Notes: generated from the sequence alone by a model not told the origin. A stretch of 64,000 bases of DNA from Microthyrium microscopicum (GCA_010405405.1 MU004238.1:1564374-1628373), one strand, 5' to 3'. Counted from the stretch's first letter, positions 20,970 through 34,260 are shown. Made by a program: numbers and translations.

Positions 20970-22325
20970 TCAAGGTGACTCGATGACATCTCGAAGGACC
21001 TGATTTTCTGCCAACATCTGGAACCATCTCTGGGCCAATGGCACGTAGTCGTTCTGACGGTCGAGAGCCTTAGTCTCTTCCAGCTTTCTCGACATGACCA
21101 GGTCCTGGACTTCACCACGGATTGATAGTTGTTCTTGGATGAGCTGTTGACGGAGTTCGATGAGTGATGCGACTTCATCCGCTTTTGCGAGAGTCTCCGC
21201 GAATGAGGGGGTGAGAATTGCAGCTTCGATGTCGGACTTGGTAATGTCATGATTTGGACTGGTGCCTGGGATGCTTGAATCGGATGATATGTCGATCAGT
21301 GATTTCCATTCTGAGTCAATGGTGTTGAGTTTTTCTTCAGCTGAAGAGATGAATTTGAGATTTTGGATGAGCTCGGTTCTCTTATCGTCGTAAGGATCCT
21401 TGAGCAACGCGAGAAGATTGAACTCGATGGACTGATCGGCGCAGTCGGCCATTCTGGCTGTGAGAAGAGGGGCGACTTCTTGAATCCAGTCGTCAGTCAT
21501 TACGTCGGCGAATTTTTGCGGATTATTCTGAAGACCATCCAGAGCCCAGATATTACCATCGATAGGCATGTATGCAACGAAATGGAATGCATCTTCTCCC
21601 TGTGGTATCTTTTTCTTCCTGCTGTTGGCTTTTCCTCCAACTCGGCGCTTCTTTCTACTTTCGGACCATTTTTCCTCCATCAGGGCGTCGGCATTGATCA
21701 TGTCGATCTTTCGGGCATACAAATTGTGCGCCGTCTTGATGAATCGAGAGTTGACAATTGCGTCGCCGCGATAAGCAGGCGTAAAGAGCATCGTGTGCTC
21801 ACGCAATGTCCGCATGGGAGCTCCAAGATCGATCATGGTGGGAATGTTGTTGACCATGTTTGTTAATGCCACTGTAGCGCAGCAATTCTCTGCCACTTGA
21901 TTGGCAAACCAGATGTTGGCAGGGCACTTCCCTTCCACCTCACCAGAGACCAGCTCCGGTGAGTACTGGAAGAGGAAGATCAGGCCGAACACTGGTTTGG
22001 GCAGGAATGCCAGCTGGTCCTCGTCCAAGGAGTAGATCTCCTGTAGTTTGGCTCCTTTTACTCCGAGTCCACGGAGGAGATTGTTGAAGATGGCAGGGTC
22101 GGATTCTATCTCGCAGAACCCTTGCCAATTTGACTTTTCCTCCAGGGACGCCGGAGCGTATGGAGCTTCGAAGCTGACCTGCTGGCTAGGCAGGCCAGTT
22201 CGGCGACGTTTGACTCCGGCGACAGGAGTTGGTTGCTCTGCTGGTGGTGGTGGAGGCGGCGGCGGAGGGGATGTGACCTTCCCGTTGGGTGGTGAGTTGG
22301 AGGTGAGTGGAGTTTCTTCTTCCAT
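20970..22325 (-). CDS. Ubiquitin C-terminal hydrolase, UCHL5/UCH37 type
   Basis: Single exon, 451 residues. After a disordered N-terminus with a run of nine prolines (about residues 19-27), the peptidase C12 fold starts WQGFCEIESDPAIFNNLLRG. The active-site segment is WFANQVAENCCATVALTN, corresponding to the NACATQA motif of UCHL5. The catalytic His is in DAFHFVAYMPIDG and the Asp in WALDGL. The C-terminal tail with DYVPLAQRWFQMLAENQVL resembles the UCHL5 ULD tail that binds Rpn13 or Ino80 complexes. A basic insert (KKRRVGGKANSRKKKIP) sits between the Cys and His boxes and may be a nuclear signal. It likely trims ubiquitin at the proteasome or in chromatin complexes. Confidence 0.88.
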   Translation of the reverse strand: MEEETPLTSNSPPNGKVTSPPPPPPPPPAEQPTPVAGVKRRRTGLPSQQVSFEAPYAPASLEEKSNWQGFCEIESDPAIFNNLLRGLGVKGAKLQEIYSLDEDQLAFLPKPVFGLIFLFQYSPELVSGEVEGKCPANIWFANQVAENCCATVALTNMVNNIPTMIDLGAPMRTLREHTMLFTPAYRGDAIVNSRFIKTAHNLYARKIDMINADALMEEKWSESRKKRRVGGKANSRKKKIPQGEDAFHFVAYMPIDGNIWALDGLQNNPQKFADVMTDDWIQEVAPLLTARMADCADQSIEFNLLALLKDPYDDKRTELIQNLKFISSAEEKLNTIDSEWKSLIDISSDSSIPGTSPNHDITKSDIEAAILTPSFAETLAKADEVASLIELRQQLIQEQLSIRGEVQDLVMSRKLEETKALDRQNDYVPLAQRWFQMLAENQVLRDVIESP

Positions 22326-22874
22326 GATGAAAACTGGAGGTTGGCAAAATCAGAAATTCCAGTGGCCTGAAGAGAAAAGAGAAGAAGAGGAGGAAAAGAG
22401 GATGGCCAGGTGGTTATATAGCTAAAAGTGGGGTCAGAGACCGAGAAGTGGCACAATAGGAAGGATCGAATTGCTCAATACGTCCTGACTGTATTGAGCG
22501 ACGAGTACCATATTATCCCATTGATGTGCATCTTGAATGGTAGACCAGGTGAGTTTTGATATATGCAATTGACTATTGTTCATCCAAGCTGCCTTTGCGT
22601 ATTCGTTTCCATATTCCAGTCAGATTTGGAAGCAGTCCATTTCTTGCTTGATGCCACTAAAAAATAGTTGATGGCATGAGGCAAGCACAAGGTCTTGGAG
22701 GATGTTTGTGAAGGAGCAAGAGGTCGTTTGGATGGGGGGTTGCATAACCAGACAGGGGGTTTGGATATCACCACTACGACTCCTGAGCAGTGAATCCAAG
22801 ACATTCATTTTCAAAGTACCGGTTTTGAGGACATATATATTCATAAAGATCAATGTCAGTTGCTATTAAAGTGT
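22326..22874. other. Intergenic region, no gene seen
   Basis: Between the UCH start and the P450 stop, both on the minus strand. No supported frame. Confidence 0.5.
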
Positions 22875-24559
22875 TTATTTTGCAGAATGGAGCTTTATGT
22901 TGACGCCGCCAGCTACTTTATCTACCAATTTCCAATCGCAAGGCAGCCGCGAATCTGGCAAACCTGATCCATCAATTGAATCAATCTTTTGTAGTAGTCT
23001 CACTGTCACATAGGCAACCTCAGCAAGAGCAAATTGTTGTCCAATACATATTCGAGGGCCAGCGTTGAATGGGAGGTAGTTGAATCCAAATTTGCGTCCC
23101 TCCCAGCGTTCTGGATTAAAGCTGTCTGCATCAGGCCCCCAAAGTTCTGGATCGGAGTGCATTGTCCAAACCTACACGGACCAAATGTCAATACCGAAAA
23201 CAAGGAGTAGAGAATGTGTGAGCATATGAATCAGAGACTTACCTCCCAAGCAACAAGGTAACCTTTAGGTACAAACACAGGTGCAGTACCATCAGGGCCA
23301 CCACCTACAGGCAAGGTTGTGTCTCTGACGGCTTCACGAAAGTTGACCGGAACTGCAGGGTAGACTCGAAGAACTTCGTTCAAGCACCATTGAAGATAAG
23401 TACAGTTCTTGAGCCCGCTGAGCGTAATCTCCTTCGGATGATGGAAGGATCCAAAGTCTTGTATAATGGTGTCACGAAGCTTCTTGAAGATATGAGGATA
23501 TTGTGCCAACGAGGCTAGAAGAAAGCCAAGAGTTCCAGAAATGGTGTCGCTGCCTGCCAGAAGGATGTTCAACAACTGGGAGCGGAGCTCTTGCGGATTG
23601 TCCACGTCAGCAACAATAGCATCGAGAACAACATACTTGCCAGATCCTGACTTTTTGCCAGAGCTGCCATCTTTTAGACGTCGCTGGACATATGTGTCCA
23701 CGAAGTTATGAACAACTTTACATTGTTGCTTGAACTCGCGATTGTGGATAAGCCAGTATAGATCGCCGTATAGCATCGATTCCGCCGTCGTCTTCTCTGC
23801 TTTGAAGAAAGCATCCACAAACTGCATCATTTCTTTCTTAGAGACCAAAGTACTCGTATCTGTACTATCATCTCTCTGACTGTATACACTCTCGCCGAAG
23901 AGAAACTCTGTGGCAACATCCATTGTAAAGCGTTCCAATAGTGGTTGCATGTCAAAAGTCGGGGTCCAGTCACCAGACTCTGCAGCATCTGGAAGTGCAT
24001 CAAGGAGGTTTTGGACATGTCTTTCGAAAAGGTCCAGATTAGCTATCTGTTCACGCATAAATTGCGGTTTCAGAAGAGCTCGCGAGTGTTCCCATTTAGC
24101 TCCATTCGAAGAAAACTGTCGGGATTAGCTCTGTTTGCACTTCAAAGTTGCGTAGCGTACAATACCAAGACCCAGAAGGGCCTCGAATGCTCCCACTCTG
24201 GGGCCTGGCTGCTGAAAATCCTGAAACTGGGTCGCTAGCACAGCCTGCAGGTTCTTGGGATCGAAGGTATAATACCATGTCTCTCCTGGTGGGTAGTAGA
24301 TTCGAAATGTTTTGCAGTCTCGTCCTACTTTCGTGCTCATTTCTTTCTTGCGACTTGAGAAAGCATATGATAGTTGGTTTGTCTTCATCCCATTCATTTC
24401 AATCTTGAAATTCTGCGCGCCAAATACATCCCATGGTCGAAAGAGTGGCGCAGATTGGCAACCGAGATATCTCGCCTTCACCACATATCTTATCTGTACA
24501 GCAACACAGTATATCATGAAAAGTGCTATCGCAGCTGACAAGAGTAGTAACAGACCCAT
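22875..24559 (-). CDS. Cytochrome P450, CYP52-like fatty acid/alkane hydroxylase group
   Basis: Three exons read right to left: 24559-24161, 24115-23243, 23171-22875; 522 residues. The N-terminal membrane anchor is LLLLLSAAIALFMIYCVAV. It has the oxygen-binding I-helix LLAGSDTISGTLGF, the ExxR motif in NEVLR, and the haem loop FNAGPRICIGQQFALAEVAY with the proximal Cys. The segment FGAQNFKIEMNG near residue 50 is a hallmark of the CYP52 group and its filamentous relatives, which omega-hydroxylate fatty acids and alkanes. Join GLGI|FSSNGAKWEHSRALLKPQF restores a conserved C-helix region. No other secondary-metabolism gene is adjacent, so it looks solitary. Divergent from POM152. Confidence 0.9.
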
Positions 24560-25095
24560 GCTGAAGAGTGACTGAAGTAGACTGATCGATGTTCTCAGGA
24601 GTCAGCACTGATCAATGCGACTTGAATGTATAATGCTCGTTCTCGTGGCCAGACCAGCGCGAGCTACCTCCAGAGGTATTTCATGAACCTTAGCAAACCC
24701 GTAAGCACTAACCAGATCTGGATCACGCCAAGCGTAGGCTTTCAAGTTTCAAAGCAACTTTGGTGTTTGACCATGGCGGATCTGATGGTTGAAGCAATCA
24801 AGTCCTCAAAGGAGGATGTTTTCAGGTGGCATGAGCAGTTTGGCAATCAATATCATGATGGAGTCGAAATGTGGGCTGTATATGGACCCTTCGAGGGGGG
24901 TGATAGGTAATGTGGAGTTAGGTGGATGATCAGGCGCTAAGGCTCGAGACGCGGTGTTTGGCGACCTGAGTTTTGGTTGCCTCATTACCAACTCGCGTTC
25001 AAAAACATTGAAAATCAACACTTTTAATACTCTACAAATTCCTTTGCGCCATCTCCTCCATTACACCCAAATTCGATCAAGCATAGCAGTATGCC
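24560..25095. promoter_or_regulatory. Divergent promoter region, P450 / POM152
   Basis: Starts of both genes face away from this 536-base stretch. A 94-codon frame at 24626-24910 has no recognised features and I treat it as chance. Confidence 0.45.
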
Positions 25096-28000
25096 ATGAA
25101 CGGAACTCCTCGTCTCCGGTCGGCTTTTCCAACCACTCCTCAACATGTTCCAGGCCACCATCGTCCTGCTCGTCCTTCGTCATTAGCAAATGGCATCCGC
25201 CGCAAAACCAGTCTCCCTCCCGCTCAAAACTTCGGCGCATCTTCCACATCCCCGGTGATACCTTTGGACATACTAGATGGCGCGACTCAGCGTAGATTCG
25301 CTGTTGGCTTATATCTCGCGTTGTTTGCTTGGAAGTTGTCCGAGTGGTGGACACTATACACTTCTGATGATACAGAGTCAGTCTGGCTATTCATGAAATG
25401 GATCTTCATAGACGGCCTATATTTGTTTGGGCTGCCCATACTGCGGATACCATGGCTTGAGTGGTCATCTTCTACGATGACTATTTCATTCTTTGCTCAT
25501 GCATTTCTCAACCTGGTCCTTATGTTTAAATGGGGACTTCCTCTAGGCGCGTTATTCGAGTGGAGCATTAAGAAGGTATGGGATCAAGAGATGGCTGTGT
25601 CGGAACGGAGAGTCAAAACACAAAGCGTAGTGGATACATCTGCGCTCTTGCAAGGAAGACACATTATCAACATTCTCCCCGAAGGCTCTGCCATTCTCAA
25701 CCCCAATTCGGAGATCTTTTGCGTTGGTGGCGATACGATCCATGTCACATTACCCATACAAATCAACCAGACACAACCCGTCCTGATGGAATTGCTGCGA
25801 CGGGATCTTGATGGCGAAGGAGAGGAGATTATAACAATCAAGGCATCTGAAAGCAAGAAGTTGAGAAAGACAGCTGTTGATGCGTACAAAAAGGCAAAAG
25901 GGCAACTTTCTCCAACCGATCCTCTCATTCTACGATACTCAGTTAAAAAGCCAGGGCAATATACTATCCAGAAGATTGTGGATGAATCGAAACTTGAAGT
26001 TCGACCACGTCCCTCAGAGGTTGTTGTAGTCTCCTGTCCATCGGCCAAAGTCATTTCGGAAAGCGTAGATCGCTGTCGTGGAGACTTGTCAGACATCTCG
26101 TTTGCTGTCGAAGGTGCTGCGCCTCTCAAGCTGAAATATCGAAAACTGGTCAGTGGCAAGACCATAGAAGCCTCGTTTCAAAGCATTCAACCTTCAGGAT
26201 TTGTAGCTCCACATTCTCGCGGAAAGCAATTGACAACAACAAAAGCTTCGACTCTGGACATCTCGTGGGCGCAGTCTCAACAAGTAATTGTACCCATCAA
26301 TGAGACTATGCTAGAACTAGGGACTTACAACTACGTTATTGACGAAGTGCAAGACTCCCTAGGCAATCGCGTGGTCTACTTCAACCGCCAGGAAGACGAC
26401 CTTCTGTCAAATTCTAAGCATCCGGAAGTCAGCAAAGCAATGACTGTGTTTGACCGTCCTGCCATCTGGATTGACCCTCGAGCTGGTTGTAATAGAGAAC
26501 GACCACTCAAGGTAGCAGCTGGCCAGGAAGTTGATCTTCCTCATGTTCTTGGCTCCGCAGGTCAGATTAACAATCGCTATACCTTTGCTGAAGAACACAC
26601 CATCGAATACGTTTTCTACCCGGAATCCAGCTTGGGAGATGAAGATGAATCATCACAAGTGTCAAAAGGTGTCTCACGGACCCTTAGAAAGCGCAAAGAA
26701 TCGGACACCATTACCTTGAAAGAGCCGGGCTTGTACGTCATCAAAGATGTCTTCACTAAACATTGTCGCGGAGAGGTTTCGGAGCCATCGTCCTGCCTAT
26801 TGCAGAATCCTGCAAAGCCAGAAGTCAAGATTACTTCGAGTGAGATTACGCATAGATGCGCAAATAGCCCCATTGGACTTCGAATAGGTTTCGATTTCGA
26901 GGGAACACCTCCATTCGTCGTACGATATATGGAACAACAGGATGGACGAAATCCACGACAGCGAATTGAGAGATTCAAGACACACCGTGGTCAGATTGAA
27001 ATTCGGCAAGATGATGCTGGACGGTACAAATACACCTTTCAGGAGATTGGCGATGCCTACTATGAAAGTCAAAAGATTCACGAAGTGCTTGAGCAAGATG
27101 TCAAGCCATCTGCATCAGCTCATATTACCGAGGCTTCCAAGGGCAATGTCTGTCTTGGTCAGTCTGCCAACTTTACTGTCAAGCTTGTTGGTGAGGCGCC
27201 TTGGACTCTGGAGTATGAAGTCATTCATGGCAAAACCAAGAAGAAGCATACTATCAACGACGTTACAAATCCCGCTTACGAAATACAGCTTGCGGACTTT
27301 GCCGATGGTGGAGAGTATACACTCTCTTTGACTAGTGTCACCGACGCCTCGAAATGTAAAGAAACCCTCAAGGATGCCACCAGCTCCTTCAATGTTTGGA
27401 GTCAACGCCCCACTGCAGCATTTGGCAAGATTAATGGCAAGCGTTCTGCTAGTATGTTGGAAGGCAAGGCAATCAAATTACCAGTACAGTTCACCGGCCA
27501 AGGTAGCTTCAGTTACCAGGTCGTCCAAGTAGAAGGCGACAAAGCTGAAGTTCGAACTGGTCAACCTGCATCCACTACATTCGATGTCACAACGGATGGT
27601 ACTTATGTGCTCAACGCCATGTCTGATCAATACTGCTTTGGGGATGTCGACCCAAATGCCGACAAATTCATAGTCTCTTGGATCCCTCGACCTGCGCTTT
27701 CCATTGCACAAAGCCCTGTCATCACCGAAAAATCTGGCAGATTTGACAAGCAAGATGTATGCGAGGGTGAAGAAGACAACGCTGATATTGTTCTTGAAGG
27801 TAAGCAGGGCCTTGTTCATTTCTTTTCTTAGATACTAATATTTTCAGGTGCTCCTCCTTTCGACATCACATACGAGAAACATGCGAAGCCTGATGACAGT
27901 TCCAAGTTCATGAAACGATATCAAATCAGTTCGCCATTTGGACTCGCTTCTATTCCAATGGATACTGCCAAGGCTGGTACCTACGAGTATCGCTTCCTGG

Positions 28001-28965
28001 AGTTGTCGGACAGCAATTATGATCCCTTGAAATCGAGCAAACCTATCACGGTGCTGAATCACCGAGTTCGATCGCGTCCAAAAGCAACATTCACCAACCC
28101 CGGAACAGTATACAACTTCTGTACTACGTCAAGCCCCAATGATGAATCGATTCCCATCAAGCTTACAGGTACTCCACCTTTCAGTATTGACCTTGATATT
28201 CGTCATACTGGTAGTGCCTCTCCTGAGTCTATGACTCTCGAGAAAATAGAATCGAATACTTACGACCTCAAACTTCCACGACATTACCTGAAGTCTGGAG
28301 TTTCTAACCTGTCCATCCGTCGCGTACGAGATGCATTTGGGTGCCAGAGCAAGGTCGACACAACTGCACCACCTTCTCGAGTCCACGTCTCTGTTCACGA
28401 GCCACCAAATATCACCCCTATAGAAAAGGCGGAAGATTATTGTGTAGGCGAACGCATTTCCTTCAGACTCACAGGTGTCCCACCATTCACAGTTCATTAC
28501 ACTTTCGGAGGTGAAAAGCGCAAAGCGTCCGAAAAGACTACTGAATTCACCCGCTTCAATGCTGATGCTGGCACTTTTGTCATCACTTCCATCTCCGATG
28601 CCAGCAGCAAATGCCAATTCACAACGCATCTTCAAAAAGTCATTCATCCTCTTCCTGGTGTCAAGATAAGCTCGGGTCGCGAAACACATGTCGACATTCA
28701 CGAGGGCGGTGAAAGCGACGTAGTGTTTGAACTCATTGGCACTCCTCCTTTCGAACTCACATATACTCGCTCGGAGTATACCAAAAAGGGTCGAAAGGGT
28801 CTCGTTCTTGAGACCAAGACAGAACGCACCGAAGAGCGCACTCTTCGCGCCAAGGAGTCGGAAGGCGGCGAGTATGAGCCAGTGGCAGTACGGGATAAAT
28901 GGTGTTTGACGGACAAGAGCTCTGGTGCACGAGCGGCGCGTAAGGGGCAGAAGCTGTTGCAGTGA
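25096..28965 (+). CDS. POM152: Nucleoporin Pom152
   Basis: Two exons, 25096-27799 and 27848-28965 (donor GTAAGC, acceptor TTTCAG), 1273 residues. The cytosolic N-terminus is followed by hydrophobic spans around residues 60-145 (VGLYLALFAWKLSEWW, FIDGLYLFGLPILRIPWL, FFAHAFLNLVLMFKWG). The rest is a series of immunoglobulin-like repeats in the nuclear envelope lumen, each with a G(T/A)PPF motif: GAAPLKLKY, GTPPFVVRY, GEAPWTLEY, GAPPFDITY, GTPPFSID, GVPPFTVHY, GTPPFELTY. This is the build of Pom152, which forms the lumenal ring of the nuclear pore. Length is right for a filamentous ascomycete. It converges on the Sec14-like gene. Confidence 0.95.
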
Positions 28966-29290
28966 AAGGTAGTAGGATAGTTTGATTTTTCACGGGCGTT
29001 TGATACCACTGCTGAGAGCGTTTTTCGTTCAGTTAGGACCGGATAGGTATTTGTTGCATTGGGAATGGAGTTTTTCATGTTGTTCAGTCATACGAAATTG
29101 GATCTGTGTCATTCAAAGCGAAATATTGCGTTGGTAAACGTTCTTAATATAAGTTATCGTGTATCTGATATTCAACTACAAATCTTTCAAGAAGCTATTC
29201 ACATCACTCGTAATCAACTCCCTCTTTCATTACCGCATCGTCCATTCCCTACTCTAGAGAACCATTTCTACACGCATCCTTCCCCTTTAA
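28966..29290. other. Convergent intergenic region
   Basis: 3' UTRs of POM152 and the Sec14-like gene. Nothing else seen. Confidence 0.5.
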
Positions 29291-31180
29291 CTATCTCGAT
29301 AACGTCTGGTCTCTCAAGAACTCCTTGACCTGCTCATCGCTAATCTTCTCTGCTCCCTCTTTACCACTCGTCTGCACGCCCTCTACACCCGTATCCTTCC
29401 TCGCCTGCCCCACCGTCGCCGTCTCCACCACCGCAGCCCGATCTCCTCCACCCAGCTCAACGACATGGGGCGTCCCCTCTACCATCGCACCCTCCGCGGC
29501 CGTTCCCTCTTGTGCCACAACCTTCCCATCAGACGTACCCTCACGCGGCTGCGCACCAGAAGCCGGTAACGCGACCGCCGCTGAATGATCTCCCTCCGCT
29601 GGCACACCACGCATCGGCAACGCAATCTGTCCCGCCGCCGCATCAGCCGGCGTCTGCGTGCCACTCTTCACCAACTCATGTCCATAATCCGGATCGCCTT
29701 CACCGGGCTGTGTCGCGCTACCATCCGTTGGCGCCACAGTCTCAGTCTTCCAGTCAATGGCGGTATTAACGCGTGATATGCCGTGAAGACTGGTAAAGTC
29801 ACTTTTCGTACTAGCCACAAGTTTTGAGCGCGGAGTGCCGTCGATTCGACCAACTGCTGTCGCTTCCAGAGTACCGGTGGAGGACTCGCGCCACTTGATG
29901 GGGCCGATGGGGAATGTTGGTGGGGTGGGTGTGTCGGATGGCCAGGAGAGGGCGGAGATGATGGCTGGGTCGAGATGGGGCATGGAGCCGAAGGTGAAGT
30001 CGAGGGACCCGCCGTATTTGGTGGGGATGTGTTCGGGGTCGATGTATTTGGAGAGGGTGGGGAACATTTCGCGCTCGGAGAGGATAAAGATTTTTGATAC
30101 TGTGTGAGGTTAGCATGGTTCGGATATGGGAATTCAGACATTGTGTTGAGCTTATGGTACGTGATAGCGATTGGTAGATCAAAGAGTTTGGAGGGCAATG
30201 GATTTTCTGTATGACGGGAGACTTACCGGTTATCGGGTCGAACCAGCGCTTGATCCATGCCCAGACAGTTGGAAAGAATGACGGTGCTCCGATAATCTGG
30301 TTCCGTTAGTACGGGGTCATGATAAATACCTTCAGAAATCCTTACGAAAATACGGTCAAGAGTTTCCGGATAATGCGCTGTTGCCAATGTACTAGCATCT
30401 TGCATATGCGTCTTGAGGTTCCAGAATTGACGAAGTCCTACGCCTGATATGTCGACGATGTTGTTGGACTGAGAGACTGGTGTTTCCGGATGTGGACGAC
30501 CAGGAACAGCAGAGCAGAGAGGAAAGACGAAGCGAGTTAGATTCTCATATAAAGCAAATAGTCGCATCATGTTAGGAGCAACTTTGCTTTTAGGATTGAT
30601 GGGTGGCGATTTGTCTTTCTTCATTGACTTTTCGTATGCTGAGATATTCGAAGAACTGAGATGGGCTACTTCGAAAACGTAAACAGGTATTCCACGTTTG
30701 TCTCTTCTTCCTGTCCATTGTGGATACTTTGACTTGTTAGTATCCGATTATATGGAAGCAAAATCACTCACAAGCCTTCGGGCGGCTTCAAAGTCGTTGA
30801 TGTCTATTTGGTCGTAGTATTGCTCAAGCTGATTTTCCTTTCGCCAGTCTTCTGTATCTTTGAATTGCTCAAAAGCGCCTTCAGTTTCAAACTTTCTCGC
30901 TCGCAGGTATCGTCTGCATAAAAATTAGTCGTCTTTCGTCATATCGCGATATCTTCTGCGGGGAATCGCAAAAAGCAAAAACATACAAGAGTGTCTCATC
31001 ATCGTGACTGGCATATTTCTTGCCATCCTTCCCCGCAGGATGATAATATCCACGCTCTTGACATATAGCCTTGAACTTATCCAAAGACTCTTGCTGGGAG
31101 TTTGTCAAATGTCCCAAGTGAGCAGAGGGGTACTGAAAAGAGTCAACTTTGGTGAGTGGTTCAGTCGACATGGCTGCCAT
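29291..31180 (-). CDS. Sec14-like CRAL-TRIO lipid transfer protein
   Basis: Five exons read right to left: 31180-30987, 30913-30772, 30726-30346, 30296-30227, 30099-29291; 531 residues. All junctions keep phase. The CRAL-TRIO N-module reads DDETLLRYLRARKFETEGAF, the lipid-binding domain includes WTGRRDKRGIPVYVFEVAHL, IVDISGVGLRQFWNLK, YPETLDRIFIIGAPSFFPTV and PTKYGGSLDF, the last being the usual end of the domain. A long C-terminal extension rich in Thr, Ala and Gly (about 200 residues) has no clear fold. Family members exchange phosphatidylinositol and phosphatidylcholine between membranes and stimulate PI kinases. The start MAAMSTEP is chosen because an upstream in-frame stretch is hydrophobic and unlike the family; MSTEP three codons on is also possible. 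Confidence 0.88.
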
Positions 31181-32272
31181 AATCCTCGCAAACAGCCCGA
31201 ACTGGAGTGCTATATGCAGAAAATAAAGCAAGGAAGTTGAAAAATAAGGGATGTAGCTTGTTGATCGTTTTCCCCAACATAAATAGACAATGACGGAAGC
31301 GGTCAAGACTCAATCGGATACAGCCGGAGGTGGCTAGGATTGATTCCAGACACACGAGCATAAAATAAGGCCGATTCGGCGCCGGAAGAAGGGAGGCGCC
31401 AATCAACACAGTATCCGCCATGACGATGCGTGATTGCCTAGATTATGCTCATGGTCAGGAGTTACATTCAGTATAACTATTTCCATCTCTTAATAATATC
31501 ACCTGCCAAAGATGAGTAGGAACCCGGCTCGATATCTGTTTTTATGCAGTGCATGGCAGGTGGTCCGAATTGAGGCTGACCAATTGATATATCTGGTTCT
31601 AAGAAGACCTATTGTAAGATCTGCTTATAAACAGTTCTGGTATAGTCTCATGAAACAGAAAAGGATACCTTATGTCAGACTCTGAGACAAGAACTGTAGA
31701 GTAACATAGGTTCAAGAGCTATCGAGATTACATTGATGTACCTACAACCGCTTTTTTATGTTCTATCTCGACTATGTGCCTTTGACTGCAAATCAGTACA
31801 TGTTTACGGGCACATATAAGTAAATAGTGCAAGACATACAGCACATATCAGTGACAAGAGATATCTATGCCAATTTGCGTCTTGGTACTGTACTCCTTGC
31901 AGTCATTTTGATTTGTTACCTTGACATATCTCGCACATGATTAAGTAGCAAAGAAACACTGCTTCCACATTGACGGGGCCCAGATATGAAAAGAGATAGA
32001 ACCGTGTATAAAATAGAGTAGGTATTCACTTTGAGGTTGATAGAAAGAGGCCATCATCATCATCATTGAGGCTGGAGGGCAATCACCAGCCACATTGAAA
32101 CTTCCCTTCTTGCCTCCACCACCACGAACGTCACTATCAACTTTGGTACTCTACATACACTTGCATCATCGATTGCCTGCCACTCCACACCATTTTTCTG
32201 TGTATGAGCTTCCAAGACACTTTACATTCGTCCACCATCTTCCTCCTCGTACTCCGCAATCGCCAACAGAAT
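31181..32272. promoter_or_regulatory. Divergent intergenic region, Sec14-like / FBXO21-like
   Basis: About 1.1 kb, AT-rich in the middle (31440-32080), with no supported gene. The right end (32080-32270) is C-rich on the + strand, typical of a fungal 5' leader. Confidence 0.45.
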
Positions 32273-34080
32273 ATGGACAACGCATCATTCTCATCACTCC
32301 CAAGCGAGCTGATTGTCCGCATCCTATCATTTCTTCAAGTTTCCAAAGATGTCCTGAATGCAAGTCTAACTGCGCGAGAAATATACTCATGCGCCCAAGA
32401 AAATGAAGTCTGGAAAAATGTAATTGAAAGATGGGCTTATTCAAAACCCCTCACTTCTGCTGTTAAGAACTGGAAGGCATATTACATCAGTCGCCACAGA
32501 CTTGATCTTCACATTGACGACACAGTCAACAAGCTCATATATCGCCCAGAGCCACCCAACAATGCGCGGATACCTAGGTTTCGCGAAATCCCTGAATGGG
32601 ACCTCGATTGTAAAGACCGCCTGCTGCAGCATATCAACTCGCCAAAGGAGGGTGAAGATTTCCTCGCTAGAAAATTCTGGGCCGGCACTCTTCTCAAAAC
32701 TCTTCATCATCGTCTGGCTTTGCAGCAGTGGCAAAAGTTAATAGCGGGAGAAGACACTTCCTTAGAACGAGCGCTGGCAGCATTTGATGTGTTCATTGAA
32801 GAAGGCGATGGAGTCGACTTTGATTATGTCTCCAACAAACTGGACCAAATGGCTCTTGTGTTCAAGCGGGACTGGTCGGATTACGATTCGCTGTCCACGA
32901 GAGGAAAAGCATTACTTTTGGCGCATTACATGCTCCAATACCAAGGCTTCAGCGAGACAACATCAGGATCATCTCAATCCTACTACAATATACGCAACAA
33001 TTTCATTGGCAAATGCTTAAAAAGCCCAACCAAGGCAGGAATGCCTCTGATCTATGTTGCGATATACTGCGCTCTTGCACAACGACTTGGATTAGATGCT
33101 AGACCGATAAACTTTCCTGGACACGTCTACATAGTCATCTATCCTCCAGAAGGCGTAGATCTTGACGATATTAGCAGAGCTCCTAACCAACCAGCAGACT
33201 GCATGTATCTCAATGTGCACTCCATCGAGACTCTGGAAGTCAAGGAGACAACACTACGGCAAACACTCGCCGCAAATGATCCACCCATCCTTGGACGTGA
33301 ACAGGAAAGATTTCTGCAACCAGCCGACACCCTGACAATGATCAGCCGGACCCGTCGCAACATCATGACATGTCTTCATCGGCTTGCGCGTCACCCTACC
33401 GAGCTAGGTTTTCACCAAACACAAGGCGAAGAACTCGTCTACCAGTTTCTTTGGATCAACATGATTTTCGATAACGACGACATCAACGTCTGGGAACGTC
33501 GCCACACCCACGTAGGCTATCTTCGAGAACGAGTAGAGAACATGCACATTGGCGACTGGTACCTCTTCCAAGATATTGTTCTACCCGTCTTTCGCGACCA
33601 GCCAGAGCACGACGCACTACAAAGCAGTATACATAATGCACGCTTGCGAGAGGCTGATGTGGGTGCGCCAAAGTTTCGTACTCCCACTCTACGTAAGAGG
33701 GTTAAGTATGACATTGGCAACGTCTTCCATCACAAAAAATATCATTACACGGGCATGATTATTGGGTGGGATCCTTCTTGCAAGGCCCCGTCTGAATGGC
33801 AGACTCAGCATAGGATTGAAGATCTATCTGGAGGCGGGGACCAGTGCTTTTACAATATTGTGTAAGTTGGACTGATTGAGCTATTGGCTTGTGGCTAATT
33901 GCGTCTAGCTCGGATGATGGAATTGAGAGATATGTCGCTCAAGAGAATATGCGCATGTTTCATGGGACGGAGTCGCCGGGTGAAGCGCTGATGAGACTGG
34001 CTGGACGATATTTCCTTCGTTGGGATGAAGAGAATCGGGCCTTTGTGAGCAACTTGAAGGAAGAGTATCCCGACGATTAG
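32273..34080 (+). CDS. F-box protein with transglutaminase-like and YccV-like domains (FBXO21 type)
   Basis: Two exons, 32273-33861 and 33909-34080, 586 residues. The N-terminal F-box is LPSELIVRILSFLQVSKDVL. The middle resembles the SirB1/transglutaminase-like region of FBXO21 (YYNIRNNFIGKCLKSPTKAG, GLDARPINFPGHVYIVI). The C-terminus is a hemimethylated-DNA-binding YccV-like domain (YDIGNVFHHKKYHYTGMIIG, then QCFYNIVSDDGIERYVAQEN, spanning the splice junction). The same three-domain order occurs in FBXO21, an SCF receptor. I start at the ATG before NASFSSLPSE; an in-frame ATG at 32204 would add 23 residues of poor quality in a pyrimidine-rich leader. Converges on SWC6. Confidence 0.88.
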
Positions 34081-34260
34081 CCGTATACCAGTGCTGTTCG
34101 AAAATATAACCGTATTGATATAATGTTGAAGTTTCGTGTGAGCTCCTTCAGCTTTTCGCGGTGAACAGCCCTCCAAGCTGTAGTCCGAATGTCTTGCGGT
34201 GCCAAAAGGTGCGTTTTCAATGGCGCTATCGTGAAAATGCTCACAACAACCATAATCCTT

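Noticed and set aside
24626-24910. 94-codon frame between the P450 and POM152
   Set aside because: No domain, no splice partner, and it occupies the divergent promoter region.
32204-32272. Upstream ATG extending the FBXO21-like protein by 23 residues
   Set aside because: The added residues come from leader-like sequence, and the F-box starts a few residues after the later ATG, as is common in the family.
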